Below, in pieces: positions 8,106 through 17,399 of a stretch of 64,000 bases of DNA. The notes below the pieces were generated by a model. That model was not told where the DNA came from, made no database searches, and saw only the letters and a program-made list of their open reading frames with translations. The stretch's first letter is position 1. Each line of letters starts with the position of its first letter. The position numbers were made by a program, and so were the translations under genes. This DNA is from Thermococcus barophilus MP (GTDB lineage: Archaea > Methanobacteriota_B > Thermococci > Thermococcales > Thermococcaceae): assembly GCF_000151105.2 (NCBI RefSeq), contig NC_014804.1:496001-560000 (forward strand), in the 5' to 3' direction.

Positions 8106-8194
8106 TTGGGACACCTCCTGGTTCTTCATATTATGAATGTTGTGGATACTACTTAAAGTTTTCTTCATAATTATTGTCGCCGTGTTTTTTTTTT

Positions 8195-8231
8195 CTTATA
8201 ATTTTGTTTGAACAAGTGACAATATATAAAA
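8195..8231. promoter_or_regulatory. Divergent promoter pair between the peptide operon and the ABC operon
   Basis: On the plus strand AATATATAAAA (8221-8231) lies about 50 bp before the permease start. On the minus strand TTATAAG (8195-8201) lies about 25 bp before the likely start of the peptide-operon transcript. The two boxes are only about 20 bp apart, so binding at one would interfere with the other. A T-run (8185-8194) sits in the minus-strand leader. Confidence 0.55.
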
Positions 8232-8280
8232 GGTAATTATTTTAAACAAATTAATTGCTATTCAAGAACTGGTGATGAGT

Positions 8281-9252
8281 GTGAAAGCCATCAACATAGC
8301 GATGAAGGATTTCGAAGTTAGCATTAGAACAAGAAAATTTCAAATAATAATAGCTCTCTTCACAATAATCTCTCTGGGAATGATTTATAGCTCAAAAAGA
8401 CTTGGCATAAGTGCAAACTTATATAAAACGCCCTTCCAAATGCTCTTCCTCTCAAGCTTCTCCAATGCGTTCAACTACTCAATAGCCTCATTAGGAATTC
8501 TCCTTGGAGCAACTGCAATAAACGAAGAAATTGAAAAAGGAACCCTAAAGTTAGTAGCTTCAAAGCCAGTATATAGGGATGAAATAATTGCTGGCAAGCT
8601 CCTGGGGGGTTTGTTAACCCTTAGCGTAGCCTTAGCGTTGTTCTATATCTTAACAGTGGCTTTTGCACTAATCTTAGGAGTTCTAATAACCGGAGATGAC
8701 CTGATGAAGTTTTTAGCAACTTTTCCCTTCAGCACGCTCTATGGATTAGTTTTCTTGAGCTTGGGTCTGTTAGTTTCAACACTCATTAAAAAATCTAAAA
8801 ATGCTCTAATAATGTCAATTTTCCTGTTTGTCTTCTTTGGCTTTTTGCTTTCAATAATCGCTGGGGTAGTAGCATTTGCAGTGGCTGGCTTGCCTCCAGT
8901 TCCCAATATCCCCGAGAATGCTACAAATCTGAGCGATGAACAGCTTCAAGAGATATTCCTTAAAGACCAGGCATATCAGGCATGGCTGACCAAGCTGACA
9001 ATAACGGCAGAGAAAATCCTTTATATCTCTCCAAACTACCATTATCAGGAAATAATCAGGATACTCTTTGGAGGAAAACCTCAAATTAGTGATATAGTAT
9101 CGGCCTTAGCTTATGAGCAGAGTGTCGTGGAGGAAAGATCAATCGTAGAGAGTCTTGGGCTGGTATGGGAGAATATCACTGCACTACTTATCATGTTCAT
9201 TTTTCCTTTTGCGATGGCCTATGTAAGGTTCATGAAAGCTGATTTGAGGTGA
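8281..9252 (+). CDS. ABC-2 type transporter permease 1 (NosY-like)
   Basis: 323 residues with about six membrane helices and a large extracellular loop (about residues 205-265). It shares with the two other permeases here the motifs NIAMKDF at the N-terminus, a [26 protein letters not shown] segment after helix 2, and the end [12 protein letters not shown] start at GTG 8281 because the paralogues start at the equivalent codon and GGTGATG precedes it; ATG 8275 is possible. It heads the plus-strand operon and is followed by an ATPase remnant, 4 bp away. Export of the neighbouring peptides or self-protection against them is a reasonable inference. Confidence 0.85.
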   Translation: MKAINIAMKDFEVSIRTRKFQIIIALFTIISLGMIYSSKRLGISANLYKTPFQMLFLSSFSNAFNYSIASLGILLGATAINEEIEKGTLKLVASKPVYRDEIIAGKLLGGLLTLSVALALFYILTVAFALILGVLITGDDLMKFLATFPFSTLYGLVFLSLGLLVSTLIKKSKNALIMSIFLFVFFGFLLSIIAGVVAFAVAGLPPVPNIPENATNLSDEQLQEIFLKDQAYQAWLTKLTITAEKILYISPNYHYQEIIRILFGGKPQISDIVSALAYEQSVVEERSIVESLGLVWENITALLIMFIFPFAMAYVRFMKADLR

Positions 9253-9256
9253 TAGT

Positions 9257-9451
9257 ATGTATGCCATAGAGATTGAAAACCTCACGAAGAGTTACGGGAA
9301 TTCTAAAGCTGTCGACGGTTTAAGTTTGGAGGTGCATAAGGGAGATGTTTTTGGATTTCTTGGCCCAAATGGTGCCGGAAAAACCACAACAATACTAAGC
9401 ATGTTGGGCTTAATAATCCCTGACAGTGGAACCGTAAAAATCTTGGGATAG
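9257..9451 (+). pseudogene. Truncated ABC ATPase (remnant of a duplicated permease-ATPase module)
   Basis: 64 codons encode the first part of a CcmA-type ATPase, including Walker [14 protein letters not shown], and are nearly the same as the start of the complete ATPase at 10488. Translation stops at TAG (9449-9451) after VKILG. One base out of frame the next codons continue DIFKG, as in family members, and then homology ends. There is no signature motif or Walker B, so it cannot be an active ATPase by itself. A deletion after tandem duplication explains the structure. Confidence 0.85.
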
Positions 9452-9565
9452 ATATCTTTAAGGGACTCCTACCACATATTATTCCGGTCAAACTTATATT
9501 AATAGTAAGCTTTATAAACAAGCACAGCATAAAGGAATGTAAAGCTTACTTTACAGGTGGTGACA

Positions 9566-10483
9566 ATGAACCCAATTTTGAATGTTGCAATTAAAGACCT
9601 TCAAGAAAGTATTAAAACCAAACGACTAGCAATAACACTTGCAATTTTTATTTTAGCTGGAATTGGGATGGCTTACTGGCTAAAGAGTGTAATGATGAAT
9701 GTTCCATTTTCATCCGGAGACGAGCAGTTTTTAAGCAGAGCCATAAGGGGAAACCTCCTTTCAACAGCAAAGAACTTTCTTGCAATATTTTCCATGCTGA
9801 TAGGTGCTGATGCGATAAACAGAGAAATCGAAAGCGGAACGATAAAAGTGACACTTGGGCATCCTATTTACAGAGATCAGTTTATCCTTGGAAAACTCCT
9901 TGGAAGGGCAGTTACTGTTATGTTTGGCTTTGCAATTTTTTCTGTGGTGAGCACAGCATCGATGCTTATAATAGGGATTCCTCTCAACACTGACATACTT
10001 CTGACTTTCATAAAGCCTCTGCCGTTCTTCGTACTATTCTCCCTTGTGTACCTTTCACTTGGGGTGCTCCTTTCAACGGCGATAAAAAAGCCCTCGACAG
10101 CAATAATAGTTGCAATAATACTCCCAATTTTTCTTGAGATGGTTTATCCGATGGTTGTGTCTATGGTAATAGCCATCAAGGCCTTTGCCTCTGGTGGAGC
10201 ATCACCCCAAGCAATTCAGGAGATCGTTAGGAAGGTGCAGACATTTCTCATGATACAGCCTGGTTTTCACATGGAAAACATTAACAATGCAATATTTTAT
10301 GGAATGACTTCCTCTCAAATTGCTACCTCTGGCGTGGCATTTCAGGTATCACCTCAGATATCAGGTGTATCATATGTTGAAGCACTGAGCTTGGCTTGGA
10401 AGAACATAGTCTTACTTTTTGTCATGATGCTGATTCCATTTGCCCTTGCCTATTTGAGATTCATGAAAGCTGATTTGAGGTGA
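9566..10483 (+). CDS. ABC-2 type transporter permease 2 (NosY-like)
   Basis: 305 residues with six predicted membrane helices. It begins MNPILNVAIKDLQESIKTKR, contains GADAINREIESGTIKVTLGHPIYRDQFILGKLLG after helix 2, and ends [11 protein letters not shown] like permease 1. The ATG at 9566 follows GGTGGTGAC. A TATA-like GCTTTATAAAC at about 9510-9520 suggests an internal promoter created next to the ATPase truncation. A complete ATPase gene follows 4 bp downstream, so this is probably its main partner. Confidence 0.87.
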   Translation: MNPILNVAIKDLQESIKTKRLAITLAIFILAGIGMAYWLKSVMMNVPFSSGDEQFLSRAIRGNLLSTAKNFLAIFSMLIGADAINREIESGTIKVTLGHPIYRDQFILGKLLGRAVTVMFGFAIFSVVSTASMLIIGIPLNTDILLTFIKPLPFFVLFSLVYLSLGVLLSTAIKKPSTAIIVAIILPIFLEMVYPMVVSMVIAIKAFASGGASPQAIQEIVRKVQTFLMIQPGFHMENINNAIFYGMTSSQIATSGVAFQVSPQISGVSYVEALSLAWKNIVLLFVMMLIPFALAYLRFMKADLR

Positions 10484-10487
10484 TTCT

Positions 10488-11402
10488 ATGTACGCTATAG
10501 AGATTGAAAACCTGACAAAAAGTTATGGAAATTTAAAGGCTGTTGATGATCTTACATTAAACGTCGAAAAGGGCATTGTATTTGGATTTCTTGGCCCGAA
10601 CGGTGCTGGAAAGACAACAACGATATTGAGCATGCTCGGCCTTATCATACCCGACAGCGGGAGCATAAGAATTCTCGGACACGACGTTTTCAGGGAGCCA
10701 ATTCAAGTAAAAGAAAAGATTGGATTTTTGCCAGAGAATGCCACCATCTATGAAGAACTAACAGCTTGGAAAAACTTGGACTTTTTCGCAAACTTCTATA
10801 GGTTTTCACGGCAAGAAAAGGAAAAGCGCATTGAAGAGCTTTTAAAGCTCGTTGGACTTTGGGATGTGAAGTACAGGAAAGTTAAGACATTTTCAAAAGG
10901 AATGAAGCAACGCCTGCTGCTTGCTCAAGCTCTGATAAACGATCCCGAGGTTCTTATCTTGGATGAGCCAACGAGTGGACTCGATCCTGAAGGTGCTTAC
11001 TTGGTGAAGAGCATCGTAAAGGAAGAGCGCGAAAAAGGGAAGACGGTGTTCTTCTCCTCACACGTATTGAGCGAAGTCGAAGAACTAAGTGATAAGGTTG
11101 GAATAATTGTGAAGGGCAGGCTTAGAGCATTAGGAACCCTTGAGGAAATTAAAAAAGAATTCATGGAGCTTGAAGGGTATGAGATAAAGGTGGAAACCAA
11201 ACAGCCTCTGCCCGAAATTGATCTGCCGGAAATAATAAGCATCAAACGTATCGGCGATAGTAGGGCAATAATATTTGCAAAGGAGGATATCAGGGAAGAG
11301 CTTTCGGAATACCTGTCAAGGAAAGGGATAACGATTCTGAGCCTTGAAATAGAGGAGCCAAGTTTGGAGGATGTTTTCTTGAAGACAATCTACAAGAGGT
11401 GA
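10488..11402 (+). CDS. ABC transporter ATP-binding protein (CcmA/NatA-like)
   Basis: 304 residues, complete. Walker [11 protein letters not shown] (about 38-47), Q-loop region, signature FSKGMKQR (about 138), Walker B VLILDEPTSGLDP (about 158) and H-loop FFSSHVLSEVEE are all present, with the C-terminal extension usual for this class. It is the only intact ATPase of the locus and must serve all three permeases if they are active. It overlaps or abuts the next gene through GAGGTGAT. Confidence 0.93.
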   Translation: MYAIEIENLTKSYGNLKAVDDLTLNVEKGIVFGFLGPNGAGKTTTILSMLGLIIPDSGSIRILGHDVFREPIQVKEKIGFLPENATIYEELTAWKNLDFFANFYRFSRQEKEKRIEELLKLVGLWDVKYRKVKTFSKGMKQRLLLAQALINDPEVLILDEPTSGLDPEGAYLVKSIVKEEREKGKTVFFSSHVLSEVEELSDKVGIIVKGRLRALGTLEEIKKEFMELEGYEIKVETKQPLPEIDLPEIISIKRIGDSRAIIFAKEDIREELSEYLSRKGITILSLEIEEPSLEDVFLKTIYKR

Positions 11403-11407
11403 TAAAA

Positions 11408-13600
11408 ATGAAGAAGCTCTCTACTGTGATGTTGCTGTTTCTTCTTCTGTCTTCAATTGCTCAGGCTCAGCCATGGATTGAAGTTTTTCAGGGAAAGGTA
11501 AAGATAGGTGAAACCCTTATAGTGGGGAAGTATCAAATCAAGATAACGCAGGAGAAAGAAACTCTGATGCCCTATGCAATAATCTACAAAGGTAATGAGA
11601 TAATAAAAGTTGCAGGGCTGAATGATACAATTGAAGCAGAAAAAATCAGGATAATCCCGGGAAGCTTTAATCCCGAAAGTGAAGAAGTCTTTTTGGTTGT
11701 CCAGTATGAGCCAAGCCTGTTCAATGAGATAAAACCCAAAGCAGGGCTTTCATTCAGTGTGAATGGATACTCCATAAAAATCCTAAACTCATCAGAAGAA
11801 AGCGCTGAGCTAAGCATAAATGGGGCTGAGATAATAGTGAAGAGCAACACATCCCGGGTTTATGACAAACTTGCATTTGTGTACAATGGTGAAATTCTGC
11901 GTGTTTATTATGCCGACGTCAGCGTTAAATTGGAAGAGAAGAGAGATTATGAAATCTATTATCCATTTGAAAGCCTAAACGTCAAGGCTGGGGAGGAAAT
12001 TAGGATTCCAATTTCCATAATAAACAACGGAAACGATGAGCTGCAGCTTCCCGTTCAGGTAACTTCAAAGCCTCCCAGCTGGGACGCTAAGATAATCGAC
12101 GGACAGAGTGGATATGATGTCAGTGAGATCATTCTTAGACCAAAAAGCTCTGCACAGCTTTTCCTTGATGTAAAGATACCCGAAGACAGTGAAGGTATTG
12201 AAACAGTAACCTTTGCAGTTGGTGAAGAAATAGGTGCTGTGAAAATCAGCGTTACAAAAGAAAGTGGCATGGAAGTGAAAGTTCCAATTCTCGGCGTGGA
12301 GGCTGAAGCAGGTGATACCTTAAAGCTTCCCGTTGAGATAATCAACAAAGGAAAGGAAAAAGAGGTCACCCTTGAGGTTAAAGGGAAGCCTCAAAACTGG
12401 AACGTTTACTTCATGCTTAATGGACAGAGGGTTAGGTCAGCCCTTCTGGATAAACAGTTATCTTTTACCCTCGTTATTGAAACCCCAAGGAATGCAGACC
12501 TTGGGATGCATAGTATAGCGTTCTCTGTAAACGGTATAGAAAAGAGGGTGTCGGTTTTCATCTACAGGACCCACAAAGGGGAACCCGCAAAGCTCATACT
12601 GACGGTCAAAGACGAAGATGGGAACTTTGTTGGAAAAGCAGAGGTAACGGTCGGAAATGAAACGGCCTTTACGGACAGCTACGGAAAAGTGGAGCTTGAG
12701 GTCAAGTCCGGAAAATATTTGCTTGTGATAGAAAAAGAGGGCTATGAGAAGTTTGAAAAAATCATTAAGCTTGAGGATGGAGAAGAGAAAAGCCTTGACG
12801 TAACGCTGGTCAAGCTTCCCTACTACTTTACCGTAGAGGGTCAAGGAGATATAGTGCAGGTTAAAACCGGAGGAATTGGAACGTATACGTTCACAATAAA
12901 CAATCTTGGAAAGAATGATGATACGTATTCGCTGTCCTGTTTAGGAATCCCTGAAGAATGGTCTGCCGAGTTTTACATGAACGAAATCCCTATAAAAAAC
13001 GTTCAGGTTGATGCAGGTAAATCAAAAGATGTTCTGCTCAGAATAATTCCTCCGTTCAATGCACAGCCCGGCAATTACAACATCACGATAAGCATAAAAA
13101 GCTCCTCCGGAATTGAAAGAACTCTTTCGCTGATGGTTAAGCTTGTTGGTGAATATAGGATTGAGCTTTATCCCCAAACACCGATGATAAGCGTTAAGGC
13201 TGGAAGTGAGGGAAGGGCTGTTGTAAACCTTCAAAACTCTGGAACAGCTCCAATAACCAATGTAAAATTTGAGGTCTCCGCTCCCCAGGGTTGGGACGTT
13301 AAGGTTGTCCCCAGCTCAATTCCTGAACTTAAACCGATGGTTTTTGGTGGTGGGAACGTCAAGGCAATTGCAGTGCCCTCTCAACATACGAGCGTTCAGG
13401 TTATCGTGAAGGTGCCAAAAACCACTCCTGCTGGGACATACCAGATAACCATCACAGCCAAGGGCGATCAGGCACAGGCAAGTACTCAGATAACGGTTAG
13501 AGTAACTCAGAGCTCAAAATCAGCCTACCTTGGAATTCTGATACTCCTCTTGACATTTGGTGCAGTGATATGGATGATGAGGAGGGTAGGGAGGAGATGA
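11408..13600 (+). CDS. Surface-anchored NEW3-type multidomain protein of the ABC operon
   Basis: 730 residues. An N-terminal signal peptide (KLSTVMLLFLLLSSIAQA) is followed by repeated Ig-like NEW3-type domains (for example YYPFESLNVKAGEEIRIPIS, VEAEAGDTLKLPVEIINKG, YPQTPMISVKAGSEGRAVV), a carboxypeptidase-regulatory-like beta domain near 400-470 (KLILTVKDEDGNFVGKAEVT), and a C-terminal helix AYLGILILLLTFGAVIWMM ending in arginines. It would sit outside the membrane, held by the last helix. NEW3 proteins often accompany archaeal ABC-2 exporters. The start at ATG 11408 follows GAGGTGAT; the stop overlaps the next start (ATGA). Confidence 0.82.
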   Translation: MKKLSTVMLLFLLLSSIAQAQPWIEVFQGKVKIGETLIVGKYQIKITQEKETLMPYAIIYKGNEIIKVAGLNDTIEAEKIRIIPGSFNPESEEVFLVVQYEPSLFNEIKPKAGLSFSVNGYSIKILNSSEESAELSINGAEIIVKSNTSRVYDKLAFVYNGEILRVYYADVSVKLEEKRDYEIYYPFESLNVKAGEEIRIPISIINNGNDELQLPVQVTSKPPSWDAKIIDGQSGYDVSEIILRPKSSAQLFLDVKIPEDSEGIETVTFAVGEEIGAVKISVTKESGMEVKVPILGVEAEAGDTLKLPVEIINKGKEKEVTLEVKGKPQNWNVYFMLNGQRVRSALLDKQLSFTLVIETPRNADLGMHSIAFSVNGIEKRVSVFIYRTHKGEPAKLILTVKDEDGNFVGKAEVTVGNETAFTDSYGKVELEVKSGKYLLVIEKEGYEKFEKIIKLEDGEEKSLDVTLVKLPYYFTVEGQGDIVQVKTGGIGTYTFTINNLGKNDDTYSLSCLGIPEEWSAEFYMNEIPIKNVQVDAGKSKDVLLRIIPPFNAQPGNYNITISIKSSSGIERTLSLMVKLVGEYRIELYPQTPMISVKAGSEGRAVVNLQNSGTAPITNVKFEVSAPQGWDVKVVPSSIPELKPMVFGGGNVKAIAVPSQHTSVQVIVKVPKTTPAGTYQITITAKGDQAQASTQITVRVTQSSKSAYLGILILLLTFGAVIWMMRRVGRR

Positions 13601-14517
13601 ATGTCTTCAATATAGCAATGAAAGAATTTTACGTTTCAATAAAGAGCAAGCGCTTTGTCATAATCCTTCTCCTTTACGTTATTTACCTCCTGCTTGTGGC
13701 ATACGCTTTAAGGAATCATCTTGCGGAGCTCTCAAAGCCAACTGTTGGCACTACAAATCTTGAGCCCTTTGGGACCAGAGGAGAAGTATTTCAAACACCG
13801 CTTTCAATGATGCTTATAGCTAACTTTTCCTTCTTCACGATAATTGGCGGCATAATGGGAGCCTCCCTTGGAGCCGATGCCATAAACAGGGAAATTGAAA
13901 CCGGAACAATAAAGACACTTCTTGGACATCCCGTGTACAGGGATGAGGTAATAAATGGAAAATTTTTGGGAAATGGTCTCGTTCTTGGAATAACCGTCAT
14001 GGTAGGATACCTTTTTACCGTTGCGTACCTTCTGATAATTGGAATTCCCATCGATGGTGAATCCTTTTTTAGGGGGCTTATTGCATTCCTTGTAACACTG
14101 CTGTACTCCCTTACGTTTCTAAGCATCGCAATTCTTATTTCAACAATGGTTAGAAAGCCCGAGACTTCGATGCTTATCTCAATCGGGCTGGCGATCTTCT
14201 TAACTCTGGTCTATGGAATTATAGTATCTTTAATTGCCGAGCATCTTGCCGGAGAAATGCCGCCTTATGGCCCAGCGTTTAGGGTGTGGAGAGAGAACGT
14301 TCTGCTCTGGGAGCAGAGGCTTCACCTCATAAATCCAGCCCATCATTATGCCGCTTTAGTGCTTGCTGTATTTGCAGGAGACAGAATAGCCAATTCATAC
14401 CTCCCCCTGTCAGAAGTTCTGGCACTTGCACTGAACAACTTAGCAATGCTGGTGGTGTTTTTAATGCTACCCTTTGCCCTTGCTTATGTGAGGTTCATGA
14501 CAAGTGATTTAAATTAA
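13597..14517 (+). CDS. ABC-2 type transporter permease 3 (NosY-like)
   Basis: 306 residues, six predicted membrane helices, starting MNVFNIAMKEFYVSIKSKRF and carrying GADAINREIETGTIKTLLGHPVYRDEVINGKFLG and the end AYVRFMTSDLN. ATG 13597 overlaps the stop of the NEW3 gene and has GGGAGGAG just upstream; an ATG at 13570 would lie inside the upstream gene. It is the third paralogue in one operon and the last gene of the plus-strand set. Convergent with rtcB. Confidence 0.88.
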   Translation: MNVFNIAMKEFYVSIKSKRFVIILLLYVIYLLLVAYALRNHLAELSKPTVGTTNLEPFGTRGEVFQTPLSMMLIANFSFFTIIGGIMGASLGADAINREIETGTIKTLLGHPVYRDEVINGKFLGNGLVLGITVMVGYLFTVAYLLIIGIPIDGESFFRGLIAFLVTLLYSLTFLSIAILISTMVRKPETSMLISIGLAIFLTLVYGIIVSLIAEHLAGEMPPYGPAFRVWRENVLLWEQRLHLINPAHHYAALVLAVFAGDRIANSYLPLSEVLALALNNLAMLVVFLMLPFALAYVRFMTSDLN

Positions 14518-14541
14518 ACAAATCAAAAATTGAAAGAGAAG

Positions 14542-15981
14542 TCAGCCCTTGGCAACTCCAATAGGTCTCATCCTTGCAACCAGCTTTGCAATTCCTGCCT
14601 TTGCAACGACATTGACGACGTTGTCAACGTTCTTATAAGCCCCCGGAGCCTCTTCAGCGACAACCCTTAGACTCGCTGCCCTGATGTAGATTCCTCTCTG
14701 CATGAGCTCATTTCTAAGCCTGTCCCCTCTGTACTGCCTTGTAGCGGCTTTTCTGCTGAGAACTCTTCCAGCGCCGTGGCATGTTGAACCAAATGCTTCT
14801 TTCATTGCCCCTTCGGTTCCAGCTAAGACATAGCTTGCGGTTCCCATTGAACCAGGAATAAGCACCGGCTGCCCGACGTCTCTGTAAATCCTTGGCACCG
14901 CCTCATGCCCAGGTGGGAATGCCCTTGTAGCACCTTTTCTGTGAACAACAACCTTAACTTTTCTTCCATCTACCTCATGCTCCTCAAGCTTGGCTATGTT
15001 GTGGGCAACATCATAAACAATGTGCATCCCAAGATCTTCAGCTTTTTGTCTGAACACTTCTTCAAAGCTCTCCCTTACCCAGTGGGTGATCATCTGCCTG
15101 TTTGCCCAAGCGAAGTTTGCAGCAGCTTTCATAGCACTGAAGTATCTCTGTCCCTCCTCGCTTTGGAACGGGACGCTGACAAGTTCTCTGTCTGGCCATG
15201 GGATCCTGTATTTTCTGTTGGCTTTTTCCATAATTCTGAGATAGTCGCTTGCAACCTGATGACCCAAACCTCTTGATCCTGTGTGAACCATCACAACCAC
15301 TTGCCCCTCGAAAAGGCCGTAAACCTCAGCCACTTCTGGATCGAATACCTTGTCCACAACTTGCACCTCAAGGAAGTGATTTCCGCTGCCAAGAGAGCCA
15401 AGCTGTGGTGCACCTCTTCTCTTTGCTGTATCACTTACGTAAGAGGGGTTTGCTCCTTCCATTCCCCCTCCTTCTTCCAGTCTCTCCAAGTCCTCTCTCC
15501 ATCCGTAGCCGTTGTCAACTGCCCACTTTGCACCCTCTGCTAAAACGTCATCAAGCTGGGTCCACTGAAGCCTGACCCTTCCTTTGCTACCCAATCCGCT
15601 TGGAACGTTCTTGAAGAGCGTATCAATGAGTTGCTTGATCTTTGGTCTTACATCCTTCTCGGTAAGGTTTGTTCTGATTAACCTCACTCCACAGTTGATG
15701 TCATAGCCCACTCCACCTGGGCTGATAACTCCTTCTTTGGCGTCAAAAGCCGCAACACCACCAATTGGGAAACCATATCCCTGATGACCATCTGGCATGA
15801 CTATAGAATACTTGTAAATTCCAGGAAGCATGGCTACATTCGCAGCTTGCTCAAGTGTTCTATCTTGACGCATTTTTTGAATTAAAACATCATCTGCATA
15901 GACTCTCCCGGGAACCCTCATTCTCTTGTCAAACTTGGGTATCTCCCATCTTATCTGATCTATCCTTTTCAATGGAACCAT
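14542..15981 (-). CDS. rtcB: tRNA-splicing ligase RtcB
   Basis: 479 residues, a GTP-dependent RNA ligase joining 2',3'-cyclic phosphate and 5'-OH ends during tRNA splicing. Seen: [16 protein letters not shown] with the metal-binding Cys, [26 protein letters not shown], and the guanylylated histidine in [12 protein letters not shown]. No intein is present, unlike some Pyrococcus RtcB genes. GGAGGTGG precedes the ATG. The archease gene lies upstream in the same direction, 50 bp away, so the ligase and its activator are probably co-transcribed. Confidence 0.97.
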   Translation of the reverse strand: MVPLKRIDQIRWEIPKFDKRMRVPGRVYADDVLIQKMRQDRTLEQAANVAMLPGIYKYSIVMPDGHQGYGFPIGGVAAFDAKEGVISPGGVGYDINCGVRLIRTNLTEKDVRPKIKQLIDTLFKNVPSGLGSKGRVRLQWTQLDDVLAEGAKWAVDNGYGWREDLERLEEGGGMEGANPSYVSDTAKRRGAPQLGSLGSGNHFLEVQVVDKVFDPEVAEVYGLFEGQVVVMVHTGSRGLGHQVASDYLRIMEKANRKYRIPWPDRELVSVPFQSEEGQRYFSAMKAAANFAWANRQMITHWVRESFEEVFRQKAEDLGMHIVYDVAHNIAKLEEHEVDGRKVKVVVHRKGATRAFPPGHEAVPRIYRDVGQPVLIPGSMGTASYVLAGTEGAMKEAFGSTCHGAGRVLSRKAATRQYRGDRLRNELMQRGIYIRAASLRVVAEEAPGAYKNVDNVVNVVAKAGIAKLVARMRPIGVAKG

Positions 15982-16031
15982 TCCCCCACCTCCAATTAAA
16001 TTAACTCTCTATGTAATTTAAGAGCTTTGCT

Positions 16032-16466
16032 TTACAGATCCGGCACCAATTGGACAATCCAAGTTCCATCTTCCAACTGCTCAATCTTCATGTCATGATA
16101 TGTTATTGCCTTAACCTCCTCCTTGGGTTCATGTTTTCCATAATCTAAGGACTCTCCATAAGCTTTGGCTTTGAGCCTGTACCCCTCTTTGGTTTTCTCA
16201 ATCTTGACTTCAAAGTCTGAAAATACAAGCCCTTCAGTATCATGGAGAATTAAGAGCTCCTCAAGGAAGTTGTAGAGCAGAGCATACAAATCCTCACCGC
16301 TAACTTCAATCTCTCTCACTTCTTTTGGTTCGACTTTTTCCACATCTACCATTACGTCAAACAGTGCTATGGCAACATTCTCAAAAGCTTCTTCAAGAGT
16401 TCTTCCGTATCCTCTAATTCCTATATCTGCGGTATGTTCATAATGCTCCCACTTTCTCATTTTCAT
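16032..16466 (-). CDS. Archease (RtcB activator)
   Basis: 144 residues, the family length. [37 protein letters not shown] contains the conserved HTADIG motif and acidic residues; [31 protein letters not shown] and the C-terminal Asp complete the metal site. Archease speeds RtcB guanylylation and widens its nucleotide use. GGAGGTGA precedes ATG 16466. It lies directly upstream of rtcB. Confidence 0.95.
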   Translation of the reverse strand: MKMRKWEHYEHTADIGIRGYGRTLEEAFENVAIALFDVMVDVEKVEPKEVREIEVSGEDLYALLYNFLEELLILHDTEGLVFSDFEVKIEKTKEGYRLKAKAYGESLDYGKHEPKEEVKAITYHDMKIEQLEDGTWIVQLVPDL

Positions 16467-16523
16467 TCTCTCACCTCCGATAGGTTAATATTCCTTGGGG
16501 GTTTATTAGGCTTGGGTGAGAAT

Positions 16524-17399
16524 ATGAGGGAGATAACTCCAAGGAAGATTATGGAGATGAAGGGAAAAGAAAAAATTGCCATGGTGACAGCTTATGATTA
16601 TCCTTCAGCACTGATAGCAGATAAAGCGGGAATTGACATTATTTTTATTGGAGATTCCCTCGGCATGGTAGTTTACGGCGAGCCAAATACTTTAAATGTC
16701 TCTATGGAGCAGATGATTTACCACACGAGGGCTGTTGCTAAAGCCGTTAAGAGGGCCTTAGTCTTGGCAGATATGCCCTTTATGAGCTATGAAGTGAGCA
16801 TTGAGGAAGGGCTTAGAAACGCGGCAAGGCTCATTCAGGCAGGTGCTGATGCTGTGAAAATTGAAGGGGGTTATGATCACAAGAAGCTTGTTAAAAGGCT
16901 TGTGAGGGCTGGGATTCCAGTAATGGGACACACCGGTTTAACACCCCAACGCTATCTCCGTTTAGGTGGCTACCGCCTGATAGGCGAAACTGAAGAGGAG
17001 ATCGAGGAAATCCTTAGGGATGCAAAAGCTTTGGAGAAATCGGGGGCATTTGCTGTTGTTCTGGAGTTTGTACTTGCAGATGTGGCAAAACTTGTAACGG
17101 AAGAAGTTAAGATACCAACGATTGGAATTGGCTCCGGACCATATGTTGATGGGCAGGTTTTGGTCTGGCATGATCTTTTGGGAATTTATGAAAATGTTCC
17201 ACCATTTGTCAAAAAATATGCCAACTTGGGAAGCATGATTCAGCTTGCCCTTGAAGAATACAGAACCGATGTGAAGGAGGGCAAGTTCCCAGAACCGAAA
17301 CACTACTGGGAGTTTTTAGATAAGGAAGAGTTTGAAAAGAAGAAAAAGAGGGCAATTGAAAAACTCATGAGAAACTCATTAGAGTTCTTTGATGACTAA
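16524..17399 (+). CDS. panB: 3-methyl-2-oxobutanoate hydroxymethyltransferase (ketopantoate synthase)
   Basis: 291 residues. PanB transfers a hydroxymethyl group from methylene-tetrahydropterin to 2-oxoisovalerate for pantothenate/CoA synthesis. Motifs: [34 protein letters not shown] (metal Asp), [23 protein letters not shown] and [17 protein letters not shown]. Start at ATG 16524, where [20 protein letters not shown] matches the family and GGGTGAG lies upstream; earlier in-frame codons fall in the archease promoter. It overlaps the convergent DMT transporter gene by 4 bp. Confidence 0.95.
   Translation: MREITPRKIMEMKGKEKIAMVTAYDYPSALIADKAGIDIIFIGDSLGMVVYGEPNTLNVSMEQMIYHTRAVAKAVKRALVLADMPFMSYEVSIEEGLRNAARLIQAGADAVKIEGGYDHKKLVKRLVRAGIPVMGHTGLTPQRYLRLGGYRLIGETEEEIEEILRDAKALEKSGAFAVVLEFVLADVAKLVTEEVKIPTIGIGSGPYVDGQVLVWHDLLGIYENVPPFVKKYANLGSMIQLALEEYRTDVKEGKFPEPKHYWEFLDKEEFEKKKKRAIEKLMRNSLEFFDD

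Noticed and set aside
8185-8194. T-run as a terminator of the permease operon or peptide operon
   Set aside because: It lies between divergent promoters, so there is no upstream gene whose transcript would end there.
8281-14517. The ABC operon as a nitrous oxide (Nos) or multidrug system
   Set aside because: No NosZ, NosD or drug-resistance neighbours exist; the divergent peptide operon gives a better context.
14542-15981. Intein in RtcB
   Set aside because: The protein is continuous at normal length and the sites where Pyrococcus inteins insert are intact.
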